Assembly: GCF_045679545.1 (NCBI RefSeq) | Contig: NZ_CP166194.1 | Span: 1,116,001 to 1,180,000, forward strand | Length of the DNA: 64,000 nt | Origin: Enterovibrio sp045679545 | GTDB lineage: Bacteria > Pseudomonadota > Gammaproteobacteria > Enterobacterales > Vibrionaceae | Direction of reading: 5' to 3' | Part shown: positions 38,385-45,810 of the stretch, in pieces | Layout: each line of letters opens with the position of its first letter | Numbering within the stretch: position 1 is the stretch's first letter | The notes under the pieces: model-generated | What the model saw: the letters and a program-made list of their open reading frames with translations, nothing else | Database searches by the model: none | Told to the model about the DNA's origin: nothing | Program-made: the position numbers and the translations under genes

Positions 38385-38828
38385 TTAAGCTTTTTGCTTC
38401 TTACTGCTTTTTTCTTTTTTAAGCATGTCTTGAAGCGCTTTGAGCAGATCAACGGCAGAAAGGATGCCTACCAACTCGTCGGTTTTATCCAGCACGGGGA
38501 GTGCACCAACATTGTGTTCTAATACTGCTTGATTGGCTTTAGACAGCGTTTCATACGTTCTGCATGTAATGACATCTTTAATCATCACATCCCCCACAGT
38601 CAGGTCGTCTGAAAGCAGGTAGGGGTGCTCAATATCAGGTGCCTCATCAGCCCAATTTGGACGGCGCAATTGTCGATCACTGATTATGCCAACCAGTTGC
38701 TTGTCCTGTGTGACAGGTAAATGACGAATGTCGCTATCTCTCATAAGAAAGTAAGCTTCGCGCACGCCCATCTCTGCGCTAACGGTGATCAGTTTTCGTG
38801 TCATGTAATCCGAAACTTTTCCTGGCAT
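38385..38828 (-). CDS. CBS-domain pair protein
   Basis: 147 residues made almost only of two CBS motifs (about 5-60, ending VGIISDRQLRRPNW, and 77-134, ending ELVGILSAVDLLKALQ), with a basic tail (KKEKSSKKQKA). Stand-alone CBS pairs bind adenosyl ligands and may regulate partners; the partner here is unknown. Start ATG after AGGAGGATT. Monocistronic, convergent with asmA. In Vibrio a similar protein is often annotated acetoin utilisation protein AcuB-like; I would not name it. Confidence 0.88.
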   Translation of the reverse strand: MPGKVSDYMTRKLITVSAEMGVREAYFLMRDSDIRHLPVTQDKQLVGIISDRQLRRPNWADEAPDIEHPYLLSDDLTVGDVMIKDVITCRTYETLSKANQAVLEHNVGALPVLDKTDELVGILSAVDLLKALQDMLKKEKSSKKQKA

Positions 38829-39076
38829 CGTATTGAATCCTCCTTATGGTTGTTCTTATCAACCTACAGAAAGTGATGTGAAGTTGTTGAGAGCCGTAAC
38901 GCAGAACTTATACCTGAGCCTCTCTAGGTTGATCGAACATTAGGTTGATCGAGATTACGTGGCGGAAACAATAATTAACGCTTTGATCACAAGGAATGAC
39001 TTTCACTATCGGCAGGGATCGCTAGAATCGTGGGTTCTGTTCCCGACAATCAAAACAACAAGGAATATCAGCGGAA

Positions 39077-40129
39077 ATGGATTCAATTTCTCAAGCAGCC
39101 CTAGGCGCTGCAGTTGCAGGGTTAGTCGCAGGTAAACGCTGCACACCAAAAGTACTGATCGCTGGCGCGGCACTGGGTACACTCCCCGATCTGGATGTGG
39201 TACTCGACTATGGTGATCCCATCTCCAACATGATCAAGCATCGTGGTTTTAGTCACTCTTTGTTTGTGCTGTTTCCATTTGCTCTGTTGCTCACTCTTAT
39301 TTGGAAACGATTTTTCGCCGCTTCATGGCCGTTTGTTCAATTGTTGACGCTAATTACGGCGGCCTTGGTGACTCATCCGCTACTGGATTCTTTTACCTCT
39401 TACGGTACGCAACTGTTTTGGCCGTTAGACGTCGCGCCTGTGGCGATTTCCAGTATGTTTATCATTGATCCCCTCTATACCTTGCCACTGCTTATTCCCG
39501 TGTTAGCCGCTTTTATCTGGCGAAGCCGGGCTGCCAAGCTGTGTGGTGCGGGCTTAGCGCTATCAAGCCTTTACTTGATGTGGTCGCTGGTTGCGCTTGG
39601 CCAAATCCAAGATCGCGTGGAAGAGAATCTCGCGGGTACTCATCTGGAAGGTCAGCCTGTGTTTATTTCACCGACCCCGTTCAATACCGTGTTGTGGCGT
39701 CTTGTTGTGCTTGATGACGACAAATACTGGGAAGGCTTAACGTCATTGCGTGATGAAGACCCAACCATTGATTGGTTACCAATGGTTCGCGGCGAATGGC
39801 CATTCCCGAGCGAGCCAGAGTTGCTGACACAATTTAATGCCTTTACCCGTGGCTTTGTGCAGTTTAGGCAAGAGGGGAATGCGCTGACAGCGACAGACCT
39901 TCGCTTGGGTATGGCGATGTATCATCCTTTCCGGTTTGTGATGGCAGAAAAGAGTGATCAACAAGTGTGGCAGCTGGTCGCGCCAGAACAGTTAGACCCT
40001 GGTCCGTTGTTGCCGAGACAAATTCCTGCGCTTTGGATGCGATTGTTAGGTGTGCAGAGTATTGATGCGTTGCTGTGTAATGAATTTGACTGCTACCGTG
40101 ACGACGAAACGGTGCTGGACAATTCATAG
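39077..40129 (+). CDS. YdjM-like membrane-bound metal-dependent hydrolase
   Basis: DUF457/YdjM family. The N-terminus MDSISQAALGAAVAGLVAGK and TLPDLDVVLDYGDP, HRGFSHSL and ALVTHPLLDSFTSYGTQ carry the putative metal ligands (D, H, H, D) placed at membrane edges. About five membrane helices to residue 185, then a soluble C-terminal part of some 165 residues; the total 350 is nearly twice E. coli YdjM (196). No SOS box was found upstream, unlike E. coli ydjM. Biochemical substrate unknown. Confidence 0.85.
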   Translation: MDSISQAALGAAVAGLVAGKRCTPKVLIAGAALGTLPDLDVVLDYGDPISNMIKHRGFSHSLFVLFPFALLLTLIWKRFFAASWPFVQLLTLITAALVTHPLLDSFTSYGTQLFWPLDVAPVAISSMFIIDPLYTLPLLIPVLAAFIWRSRAAKLCGAGLALSSLYLMWSLVALGQIQDRVEENLAGTHLEGQPVFISPTPFNTVLWRLVVLDDDKYWEGLTSLRDEDPTIDWLPMVRGEWPFPSEPELLTQFNAFTRGFVQFRQEGNALTATDLRLGMAMYHPFRFVMAEKSDQQVWQLVAPEQLDPGPLLPRQIPALWMRLLGVQSIDALLCNEFDCYRDDETVLDNS

Positions 40130-40216
40130 CGAACTGTTCGTGCCGCATACCTCTGCGTAAGCTCAGTTTGTTTGCAAACAAAGTCGCGACGTGAGTAACA
40201 TCTTGTCACTAAGAAG

Positions 40217-40247
40217 AAAACGCCCCACAGAATTTGCGGGGCGTTTT
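40217..40247. terminator. Terminator of cobO (bidirectional)
   Basis: AAAACGCCCC/GGGGCGTTTT stem; sits between two convergent genes. Confidence 0.85.
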
Positions 40248-40257
40248 GGTTGGCGGG

Positions 40258-40848
40258 TTACCAGTCGATACCCTTGCGTACTTTTACGCCGGAATCAAAA
40301 GCGTGTTTTACATTGCGTACTTCTGACACCGTGTCTGCCATGTCAGTTAGCGTTCGGTGTGCCGCTCTGCCTGTGATAACCACAGACTGCTCGCTAGGAC
40401 GGTTCTCCAGCGCCTCGACCACTTCATCAAGGTTGATGTAGCCATACGTGACCATGTAGGTCATCTCATCAAGCAAGACCACGTCGTAGCTTGGGTCAGC
40501 CAGCATGCGCTTACACTCGGCCCATATTTCTTGAGCAACGCGCGTGTCGTTTTCTTTATCTTGGGTATCCCACGTAAACCCAGTCGCCATCACATGGAAC
40601 TCGACACCACATTTTTGTAGCAGGTTACGCTCACCACATTCCCACGTACCCTTAATAAATTGTGCAACGCCACATTTCTGCCCATGTCCAGTCGCACGGG
40701 TGACCACGCCAAAACCTGAAGTCGATTTGCCTTTGCCGTTACCGGTAATCACCAGCAGCAAGCCCTTTTCTATTTGTGCAGCAGCAACACGCTCGTCCAC
40801 TTTTTCTTTCACTTTTTGTTGTCGGGCTTTATAACGCTCGTCGCTCAT
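40258..40848 (-). CDS. cobO: Cob(I)yrinic acid a,c-diamide adenosyltransferase
   Basis: Adenosylates cobalamin/cobinamide (BtuR/CobA/CobO type). P-loop-like GNGKGKSTSGFG at 36-47, VVLLDEMTYMVTYGY near 135-149, and VVITGRAAHRTLTDMADTVSEV. 196 residues match E. coli BtuR. In this genome it probably serves B12 salvage; no other cobalamin genes are in the window. Start MSDERYKARQQKVKEKVDER, preceded by AAAGGA. Confidence 0.95.
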   Translation of the reverse strand: MSDERYKARQQKVKEKVDERVAAAQIEKGLLLVITGNGKGKSTSGFGVVTRATGHGQKCGVAQFIKGTWECGERNLLQKCGVEFHVMATGFTWDTQDKENDTRVAQEIWAECKRMLADPSYDVVLLDEMTYMVTYGYINLDEVVEALENRPSEQSVVITGRAAHRTLTDMADTVSEVRNVKHAFDSGVKVRKGIDW

Positions 40849-41066
40849 TCCGCAGTCCTTTCTTACATCGTTGGTTTTTCAGTAGGCTCACCAGTATGAG
40901 CCACCTAGAAATTTGGATCACAACATAACAAACCTCACCATATTTGGAAGTGTTGACATTGTGTCGTTGCAAAAGATTTCTCATGCACCTGAACGCTTTG
41001 CTTTTTATCTTCGTACAGAAAACAAACAACTAAGATTAAGTGTGGGCTCGCACGGAGGATAGAGAA

Positions 41067-41795
41067 ATGAAACGACTAGCACTGGTGATATTGGGATTAT
41101 CGTTTAATGCGTTTGCAGGTCAGAGTATTGATTATCAATCTGACGGTATGGATTTGGAGGGCTACTATGCGAAAGCAGTCGGAACGGCAAAAGGTTCGGT
41201 GATTCTTATTCACGATTGGGATGGCTTGACAGAATATGAGCAAAAGCGCGCAAATATGCTGTCTGAGATGGGCTACAACGCATTTGCGGTTGATCTATAT
41301 GGCAAGGGAAACCGCCCAGTTGATACCAATGCCAAAAAGGCAGAAACGGGCAAGTTATACAACGACCGAGACAAAATGCGCGCCCTTATTTTGGCAGGGA
41401 TAGACAAAGCACGTGAAATGGGGGTGGACGATGTTGTGGTTGCTGGCTATTGCTTCGGTGGTGCTGCCACGCTTGAACTGGCGCGATCCGGTAAAGCTGA
41501 AGGCGTGAACGGCTATGCGACATTTCACGGCGGCTTAAAAACGCCTGCTCAACAAAGCTACCCTGAAAACACGGCGCCTATTTTTATTGCGCATGGTGGT
41601 GCTGACTCCGGTATTCCCATGACAGATGTTGCTGACCTGTCTGTACAGTTGGAAACAGCGAAAGTACCGTATTTGATTGAAGTCTATTCCGGTGCACCAC
41701 ACGCCTTCACTGTATTTGATTCGCCGCGTTATCGTGACGTCGCTGATACGCGATCATGGGCGTCCTTTGGCACATTCTTGGATCAAAATTTCTGA
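41067..41795 (+). CDS. Exported dienelactone hydrolase family protein
   Basis: Alpha/beta hydrolase with predicted signal peptide MKRLALVILGLSFNAFA, so probably periplasmic. The Cys-Asp-His triad of dienelactone hydrolases is present: C129 in GYCFGGAATLE, D180 in HGGADSG and H212 in GAPHAFTVF. Start chosen at the ATG with GGAGGATAGAGAA before it; 242 residues. Substrate unknown; the family is broad. An LMW phosphatase follows 79 bp downstream on the same strand. Confidence 0.88.
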   Translation: MKRLALVILGLSFNAFAGQSIDYQSDGMDLEGYYAKAVGTAKGSVILIHDWDGLTEYEQKRANMLSEMGYNAFAVDLYGKGNRPVDTNAKKAETGKLYNDRDKMRALILAGIDKAREMGVDDVVVAGYCFGGAATLELARSGKAEGVNGYATFHGGLKTPAQQSYPENTAPIFIAHGGADSGIPMTDVADLSVQLETAKVPYLIEVYSGAPHAFTVFDSPRYRDVADTRSWASFGTFLDQNF

Positions 41796-41874
41796 TATCA
41801 GATTCTGACCTGCTTTGCGCTCCGTTCCTTCATTCGTTAGAGTGGTTGCAACGTGATGAAGGAATGGAGATCTA

Positions 41875-42348
41875 ATGTCTGTAAGCAATGATAATAAACC
41901 GAAAATTCTCGTCGTCTGTATGGGCAATATTTGTCGTTCGCCTACTGGAGAAGCTGTTTTAAGAGCCAAAGCGGCGGCTCGCGGTTTGGATGTGATTGTT
42001 GACTCTGCAGGGACGATTGGGTATCACACGGGCGCAAAGCCAGATTCTCGTAGTCGAGAAGCGGGAGAGGCGAGGGGCTATGACTTCTCCGGCATGTCCT
42101 CTCGTAAAGTAGAAGTCGCGGACTTTGAGCGCTTTGATTTGATTCTTGCTGCTGACAAAGCCAATCTGGCGGATCTCATTGATATATGCCCATCTGAATA
42201 CCGTCAAAAAGTGTCGCTATTTCTCAGTCACGGAGCCGGTGAGTTTGATGAAATTCCCGATCCTTATTTTGGTGGAAAACACGGGTTCGAACGCGCGTTG
42301 GATTTAATCGAACAAGCGAGCGACAGTCTTCTCGATCAATTTGAATAG
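41875..42348 (+). CDS. Low-molecular-weight protein-tyrosine phosphatase
   Basis: 157 residues with the P-loop C15-M-G-N-I-C-R21-S (VCMGNICRSPTGEAVL) and the catalytic D129 in DEIPDPYFGG, close to the C-terminus as in the family. It starts MSVSNDNKPKILVVC after GGAGAT. Not next to a tyrosine kinase or exopolysaccharide cluster, so it is likely a stand-alone phosphatase rather than Wzb. Confidence 0.94.
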   Translation: MSVSNDNKPKILVVCMGNICRSPTGEAVLRAKAAARGLDVIVDSAGTIGYHTGAKPDSRSREAGEARGYDFSGMSSRKVEVADFERFDLILAADKANLADLIDICPSEYRQKVSLFLSHGAGEFDEIPDPYFGGKHGFERALDLIEQASDSLLDQFE

Positions 42349-42381
42349 TGTCCTGTGCACTTATTCACTGAATTTGCATTT

Positions 42382-42408
42382 TAAGCCCGTGAAATACGGG
42401 CTTTTTTG
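42382..42408 (+). terminator. Terminator of the phosphatase gene
   Basis: AGCCCGT/ACGGGCT with GAAAT loop and six Ts. Confidence 0.85.
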
Positions 42409-42539
42409 TGCCTGACCTAGTCAAGAAAAGCGAATTATTTGCCATAAATAGAGCATTTTGAGGGTATGCAGCTTGTTTAAAATAGTTGGCTCTTATAAAT
42501 TTAGGATCTAAAGCGAATGTCTTTGTGTGAGGTAAGGGA

Positions 42540-43514
42540 TTGAAACTTCAACAGCTCAAATATCTAAAAGCGATAAAGGACAACAATTTAAATGTGTCCG
42601 CTGCATCGCAGTCGATGTTCACGACGCAACCAGGTGTGAGTAAACAAGTCGGGTTGCTAGAAAAAGAATTGGGTGTTCGGATTTTTGAGAGACGAGGCAA
42701 AAACTTAAGCGGCGTCACGCCAATTGGTGAGCGCATTCTTGAGCAAGTTGAGCGTATGCTGGCACTTGAACAAAAAATAAAGGCGCTTGCCAACGAGCAT
42801 CTTGATCCGAGCGTTGGTACGCTGAACATTTATACCACGCACACCATTGCACGTTATTTGCTGCCAAACAGTGTTTCTTACTTCACGCAAAAGTACCCCA
42901 ATATCAATTTCCATTTGCATCCCACGCTGCCATTGCAAACCAAAGGAATCATTAGTAAAGGTCATTCAGACTTTTCCATCGTCGCTCATGATGTGGGTGC
43001 GGATAATGATTTGATTGTTTTACCCGCATACCTTTGGACGCTAGGGCTGGTGGTGCCAGATGAGCACCCTCTGGCTCACGTCAGCAAGCCGACGTTGAAG
43101 CAATTGGCAGAATATCCGATCCTGAGTTATGAACCTGGCTCAACCGGGCGTAGAACCCAAGATGAAGCCTTTGGTCGCCTTGGTATTTCACCAAACTACT
43201 TTATGACAGTGATGGATGCAGATGTGATCAAGCGCTATGTTCAGCTTGGTTTTGGTATTGGTATCGTTTCCACGTTAGCGGCGCGAGACATCGAAAATAC
43301 CGGGCTGACATACATCAACCTTGATCATTTGTTTGAGCCATCGAGCGCATGGATCTGTTTTTCAAAAGACATTTTGCTGCAAAATTATATGTATGATTTC
43401 TTGTTATCGTTCTCGCCGCACTTAACCAAAACACTGATGGAAAGCGTTTTGATGCAAAATAGCAGCGAGAAGGTAGACAAATTATTTGAAGGCCTTGAAT
43501 TACCCGTTTACTGA
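42540..43514 (+). CDS. CysB-like LysR-family regulator (divergent paralogue)
   Basis: 324 residues, same length and layout as CysB: winged helix-turn-helix at 1-60 (AASQSMFTTQPGVSKQV), then a type-2 periplasmic-binding-like effector domain. Compared with canonical CysB at 55.7 kb, the ligand residues T100, T102, Y164, W166 and T202 stay but Q103 is Ile and T149 is Ala, so the effector is probably not the CysB one. The start is TTG, with GGTAAGGGA just before. It is not beside an obvious target operon; a secreted protein and PotE-like permease follow convergently. It may be the Cbl role or a new sulfur or amino-acid regulator. Confidence 0.85.
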   Translation: MKLQQLKYLKAIKDNNLNVSAASQSMFTTQPGVSKQVGLLEKELGVRIFERRGKNLSGVTPIGERILEQVERMLALEQKIKALANEHLDPSVGTLNIYTTHTIARYLLPNSVSYFTQKYPNINFHLHPTLPLQTKGIISKGHSDFSIVAHDVGADNDLIVLPAYLWTLGLVVPDEHPLAHVSKPTLKQLAEYPILSYEPGSTGRRTQDEAFGRLGISPNYFMTVMDADVIKRYVQLGFGIGIVSTLAARDIENTGLTYINLDHLFEPSSAWICFSKDILLQNYMYDFLLSFSPHLTKTLMESVLMQNSSEKVDKLFEGLELPVY

Positions 43515-43602
43515 GAACAGAAAATTTGGCTGTGAAAGGCTTGTCAGTCGTTATCGTTAGCGAACAGAGCGTCGATAACAAAACAGTCATTTCAAGAAAC
43601 AA

Positions 43603-43634
43603 AAAACGCCAGCGGTTAGACGCTGGCGTTTTTT
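43603..43634. terminator. Bidirectional terminator after the CysB-like gene
   Basis: 12-bp perfect stem AAAACGCCAGCG/CGCTGGCGTTTT with GTTAGA loop, serving two convergent genes. Confidence 0.9.
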
Positions 43635-43671
43635 ATTAGATAGTCAGGAAACGACTATTGGGTGAAGAACC

Positions 43672-44073
43672 TTAATTTTCTGAGCTATCACCTGTGCTTG
43701 AATCCGTTGTATCGCTATTTGGCAGTGTACGGATGATCCGTCCCTTGTTGTTATTGAGTTCAGGGTGATCGACCAACAAATGCTTGGTGATCTTGGGTGG
43801 AACAGACTCATTCTCAGGATGGTGGTGATGGAAAATCGGCGTCCGGGGTCGATAAACATGCGGCGGTCGCTCGCCTTCTATGACAGTGTCAGGAATTCGC
43901 TTTCCAATGATCACTTCAATTGCCGTCATTGGGTCGGATTCCACTTCAACCATTTCACTGACGTCTACCTCTTCTGTGGCATGTGCCAGCATGACACCAC
44001 CCATCAAAAATATCGTCAATCCAAACGTGGTTAAACGAGTCGAAGTCTTCGTGAGGTTTGCAATATCAAACAT
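43672..44073 (-). CDS. Small secreted protein of unknown function, cotranscribed with the PotE-like permease
   Basis: 133 residues; a hydrophobic segment (about 16-31, FGLTIFLMGGVMLAHA) looks like a signal peptide, cut near AHA/TEE. The mature part is acidic at first, then has PIFHHHHPENE with four His in a row and an Asp/Ser-rich tail (SDTTDSSTGDSSEN). AGGAG stands 8 bp before the ATG, and it starts 10 bp after the permease stop, so it belongs to that operon. No family recognised; the His cluster could bind metal or protons in acid, which is only inference. Confidence 0.7.
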   Translation of the reverse strand: MFDIANLTKTSTRLTTFGLTIFLMGGVMLAHATEEVDVSEMVEVESDPMTAIEVIIGKRIPDTVIEGERPPHVYRPRTPIFHHHHPENESVPPKITKHLLVDHPELNNNKGRIIRTLPNSDTTDSSTGDSSEN

Positions 44074-44083
44074 GATTCATCTC

Positions 44084-45403
44084 CTAGGCGACTGAGCCAC
44101 TTTTGGTGTCGCGTGCGGCAATGAAACCATAGAAAATGTAACCCAGTAGCGTCAAAATCGCGCCATAGAATACGGCAGATTGACCACAGGCATACACGCC
44201 GTAAATACTGTAAAGCACCGCAAAAGTACCGATAGCCGCCCCAGTTTTGTATTCTTTGGCACTCAGATTTTGCTTACGCAAAATGACTTCAAGACCCGTG
44301 AGTGACAAAATGTAAGGCACCATGTTAATAAACACGGCCAGATTGAGCAGGATATTGAACTGACTGACCAAGTTTGGCGAGATGGTCATAATGGCGAGCA
44401 AAAGCTCCAACCCAAGCATGATAAGCATGCCTTTAATTGGCGCATTTGACTTGGTGACTTCACCAAACACTTTCGGGAAAAGACGAATATCAGCCGCCGC
44501 TTTTGATACTTGGGCATTCGTAAATTGCCAGCCAAGCAATGAACCGATACATGCAATGACCGCTAACGCAGTAATAACTTGTCCGACGGTTTCATTGAAC
44601 ATGTAGGTATAGACAAGGCCAAACGGTGCATCAGATTTCGCCAGTTCTTCATTGGGAATAATGCCCTGAATCACCGACGTTGATGCGATGTACACAATGG
44701 CCGTAAAGCTGGTTGCCAGCATACAGGCTAAGGGGACGTTTTTTTCGGGGTTTTCCACCGCTCCTGAGTTGGCCCCCGCAGATTCAATACCCAAGAAGGC
44801 CCAAAGCGTTAGTGCAATACCGGATGATATGGCGGTGACGGTAGTATCTTGGTGAGGGTTCCACGCTTCTGCAAATACCTCGGGTTTAAACCAAAACCAA
44901 CCTGCGATGGAGAGCCCCACCACGGGAATAATGATCCCCCAAACGGTGACGGCAGAGATTTGACCAGTGAGTTTCGGACCCCAAAAGTTAGCGACCATAG
45001 TGACAACAAGGATGCCCACTACAGCAATAAAAGTGTGGTAAGGGGTGGTTTTAATCCAAGGGAAGAAAGGAACGAGATAACCAGCAGCAGATACGGCAAT
45101 GGCCACGGCACTGATTACTAAGCATACATAGTAAGTGTATGACGCAATGAAGAAAGCGGATTTTCCGTGCGCTTCATCGGCATATGCAGACATCCCCCCA
45201 TCTCGATTACAGTACATGCCGCACTTAGCAAAGGCATAAGCGATACACATTGCGCCTATTGCCGTCACGATCCACGATAACAGTGATATGGCCCCAGTTT
45301 GGGCCAGACTGGCCGGCAGCATGATGATGCCTGACCCCATCATATTGACGGTCACAATGGTTGTGAGACCGACCAATCCCATTTTATTTTTTTCAGATGC
45401 CAT
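44084..45403 (-). CDS. PotE/CadB-type amino acid-polyamine antiporter
   Basis: APC-family exchanger, 439 residues, 12 membrane helices. The N-terminus NKMGLVGLTTIVTVNMMGSG, AYAFAKCGMYCNRDGGMSAYADEA and TLWAFLGIESAGANSGAVENPE match PotE (ornithine/putrescine) far more than AdiC (arginine/agmatine). It is divergent from an arginine decarboxylase gene, 407 bp apart, so its substrate pair here may be arginine/agmatine. GGAG precedes the ATG. Probable role: exchange of amino acid for its decarboxylation product in acid resistance. Confidence 0.88.
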   Translation of the reverse strand: MASEKNKMGLVGLTTIVTVNMMGSGIIMLPASLAQTGAISLLSWIVTAIGAMCIAYAFAKCGMYCNRDGGMSAYADEAHGKSAFFIASYTYYVCLVISAVAIAVSAAGYLVPFFPWIKTTPYHTFIAVVGILVVTMVANFWGPKLTGQISAVTVWGIIIPVVGLSIAGWFWFKPEVFAEAWNPHQDTTVTAISSGIALTLWAFLGIESAGANSGAVENPEKNVPLACMLATSFTAIVYIASTSVIQGIIPNEELAKSDAPFGLVYTYMFNETVGQVITALAVIACIGSLLGWQFTNAQVSKAAADIRLFPKVFGEVTKSNAPIKGMLIMLGLELLLAIMTISPNLVSQFNILLNLAVFINMVPYILSLTGLEVILRKQNLSAKEYKTGAAIGTFAVLYSIYGVYACGQSAVFYGAILTLLGYIFYGFIAARDTKSGSVA

Positions 45404-45810
45404 GCTAATTCTCCGCCTCGTGATTTTTTGGTGCGAAATACGGTAACGCCCAATCTTCTAACTATTTTTCGAACGGCCACTCCATTGCTGCGTTAACGAG
45501 AACTGAGTTAGAAGCCATGTGAAAAACGTGATTACCGTCGAATTGAAAATAGATGTTGTCACCATGACAAATTGATTCTTTTACAAGACAGATCTGCGAT
45601 AAAACGATTGGGAGGATAATTTCTCTTCGGATCGTTCAGGTTCAATCGCGTGCTAGATTTCTGAACTGACCATGTCCAAAAAGCTGTTATTCACCTTTTT
45701 ACTTAAAATGTCTATTTTGCGACTTTGTCTTATCCCGCGCTCTTCTATGTTGAAGGTGGCTTATTTGCATTTGAGCCACTCTTCTTCATGTACATTGCCG
45801 GAGCAGGGCT
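45404..45810. promoter_or_regulatory. Divergent regulatory region of the permease and arginine decarboxylase
   Basis: 407 bp without a gene. TTGTCA-CCA-TGACAA (45556-45570) is a perfect 6-3-6 palindrome, a good operator candidate. CTTCTAACT (45455-45463) and AGTTAGAAG (45506-45514) are a second, looser inverted pair. I see no CadC-box that I can name. Confidence 0.5.
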
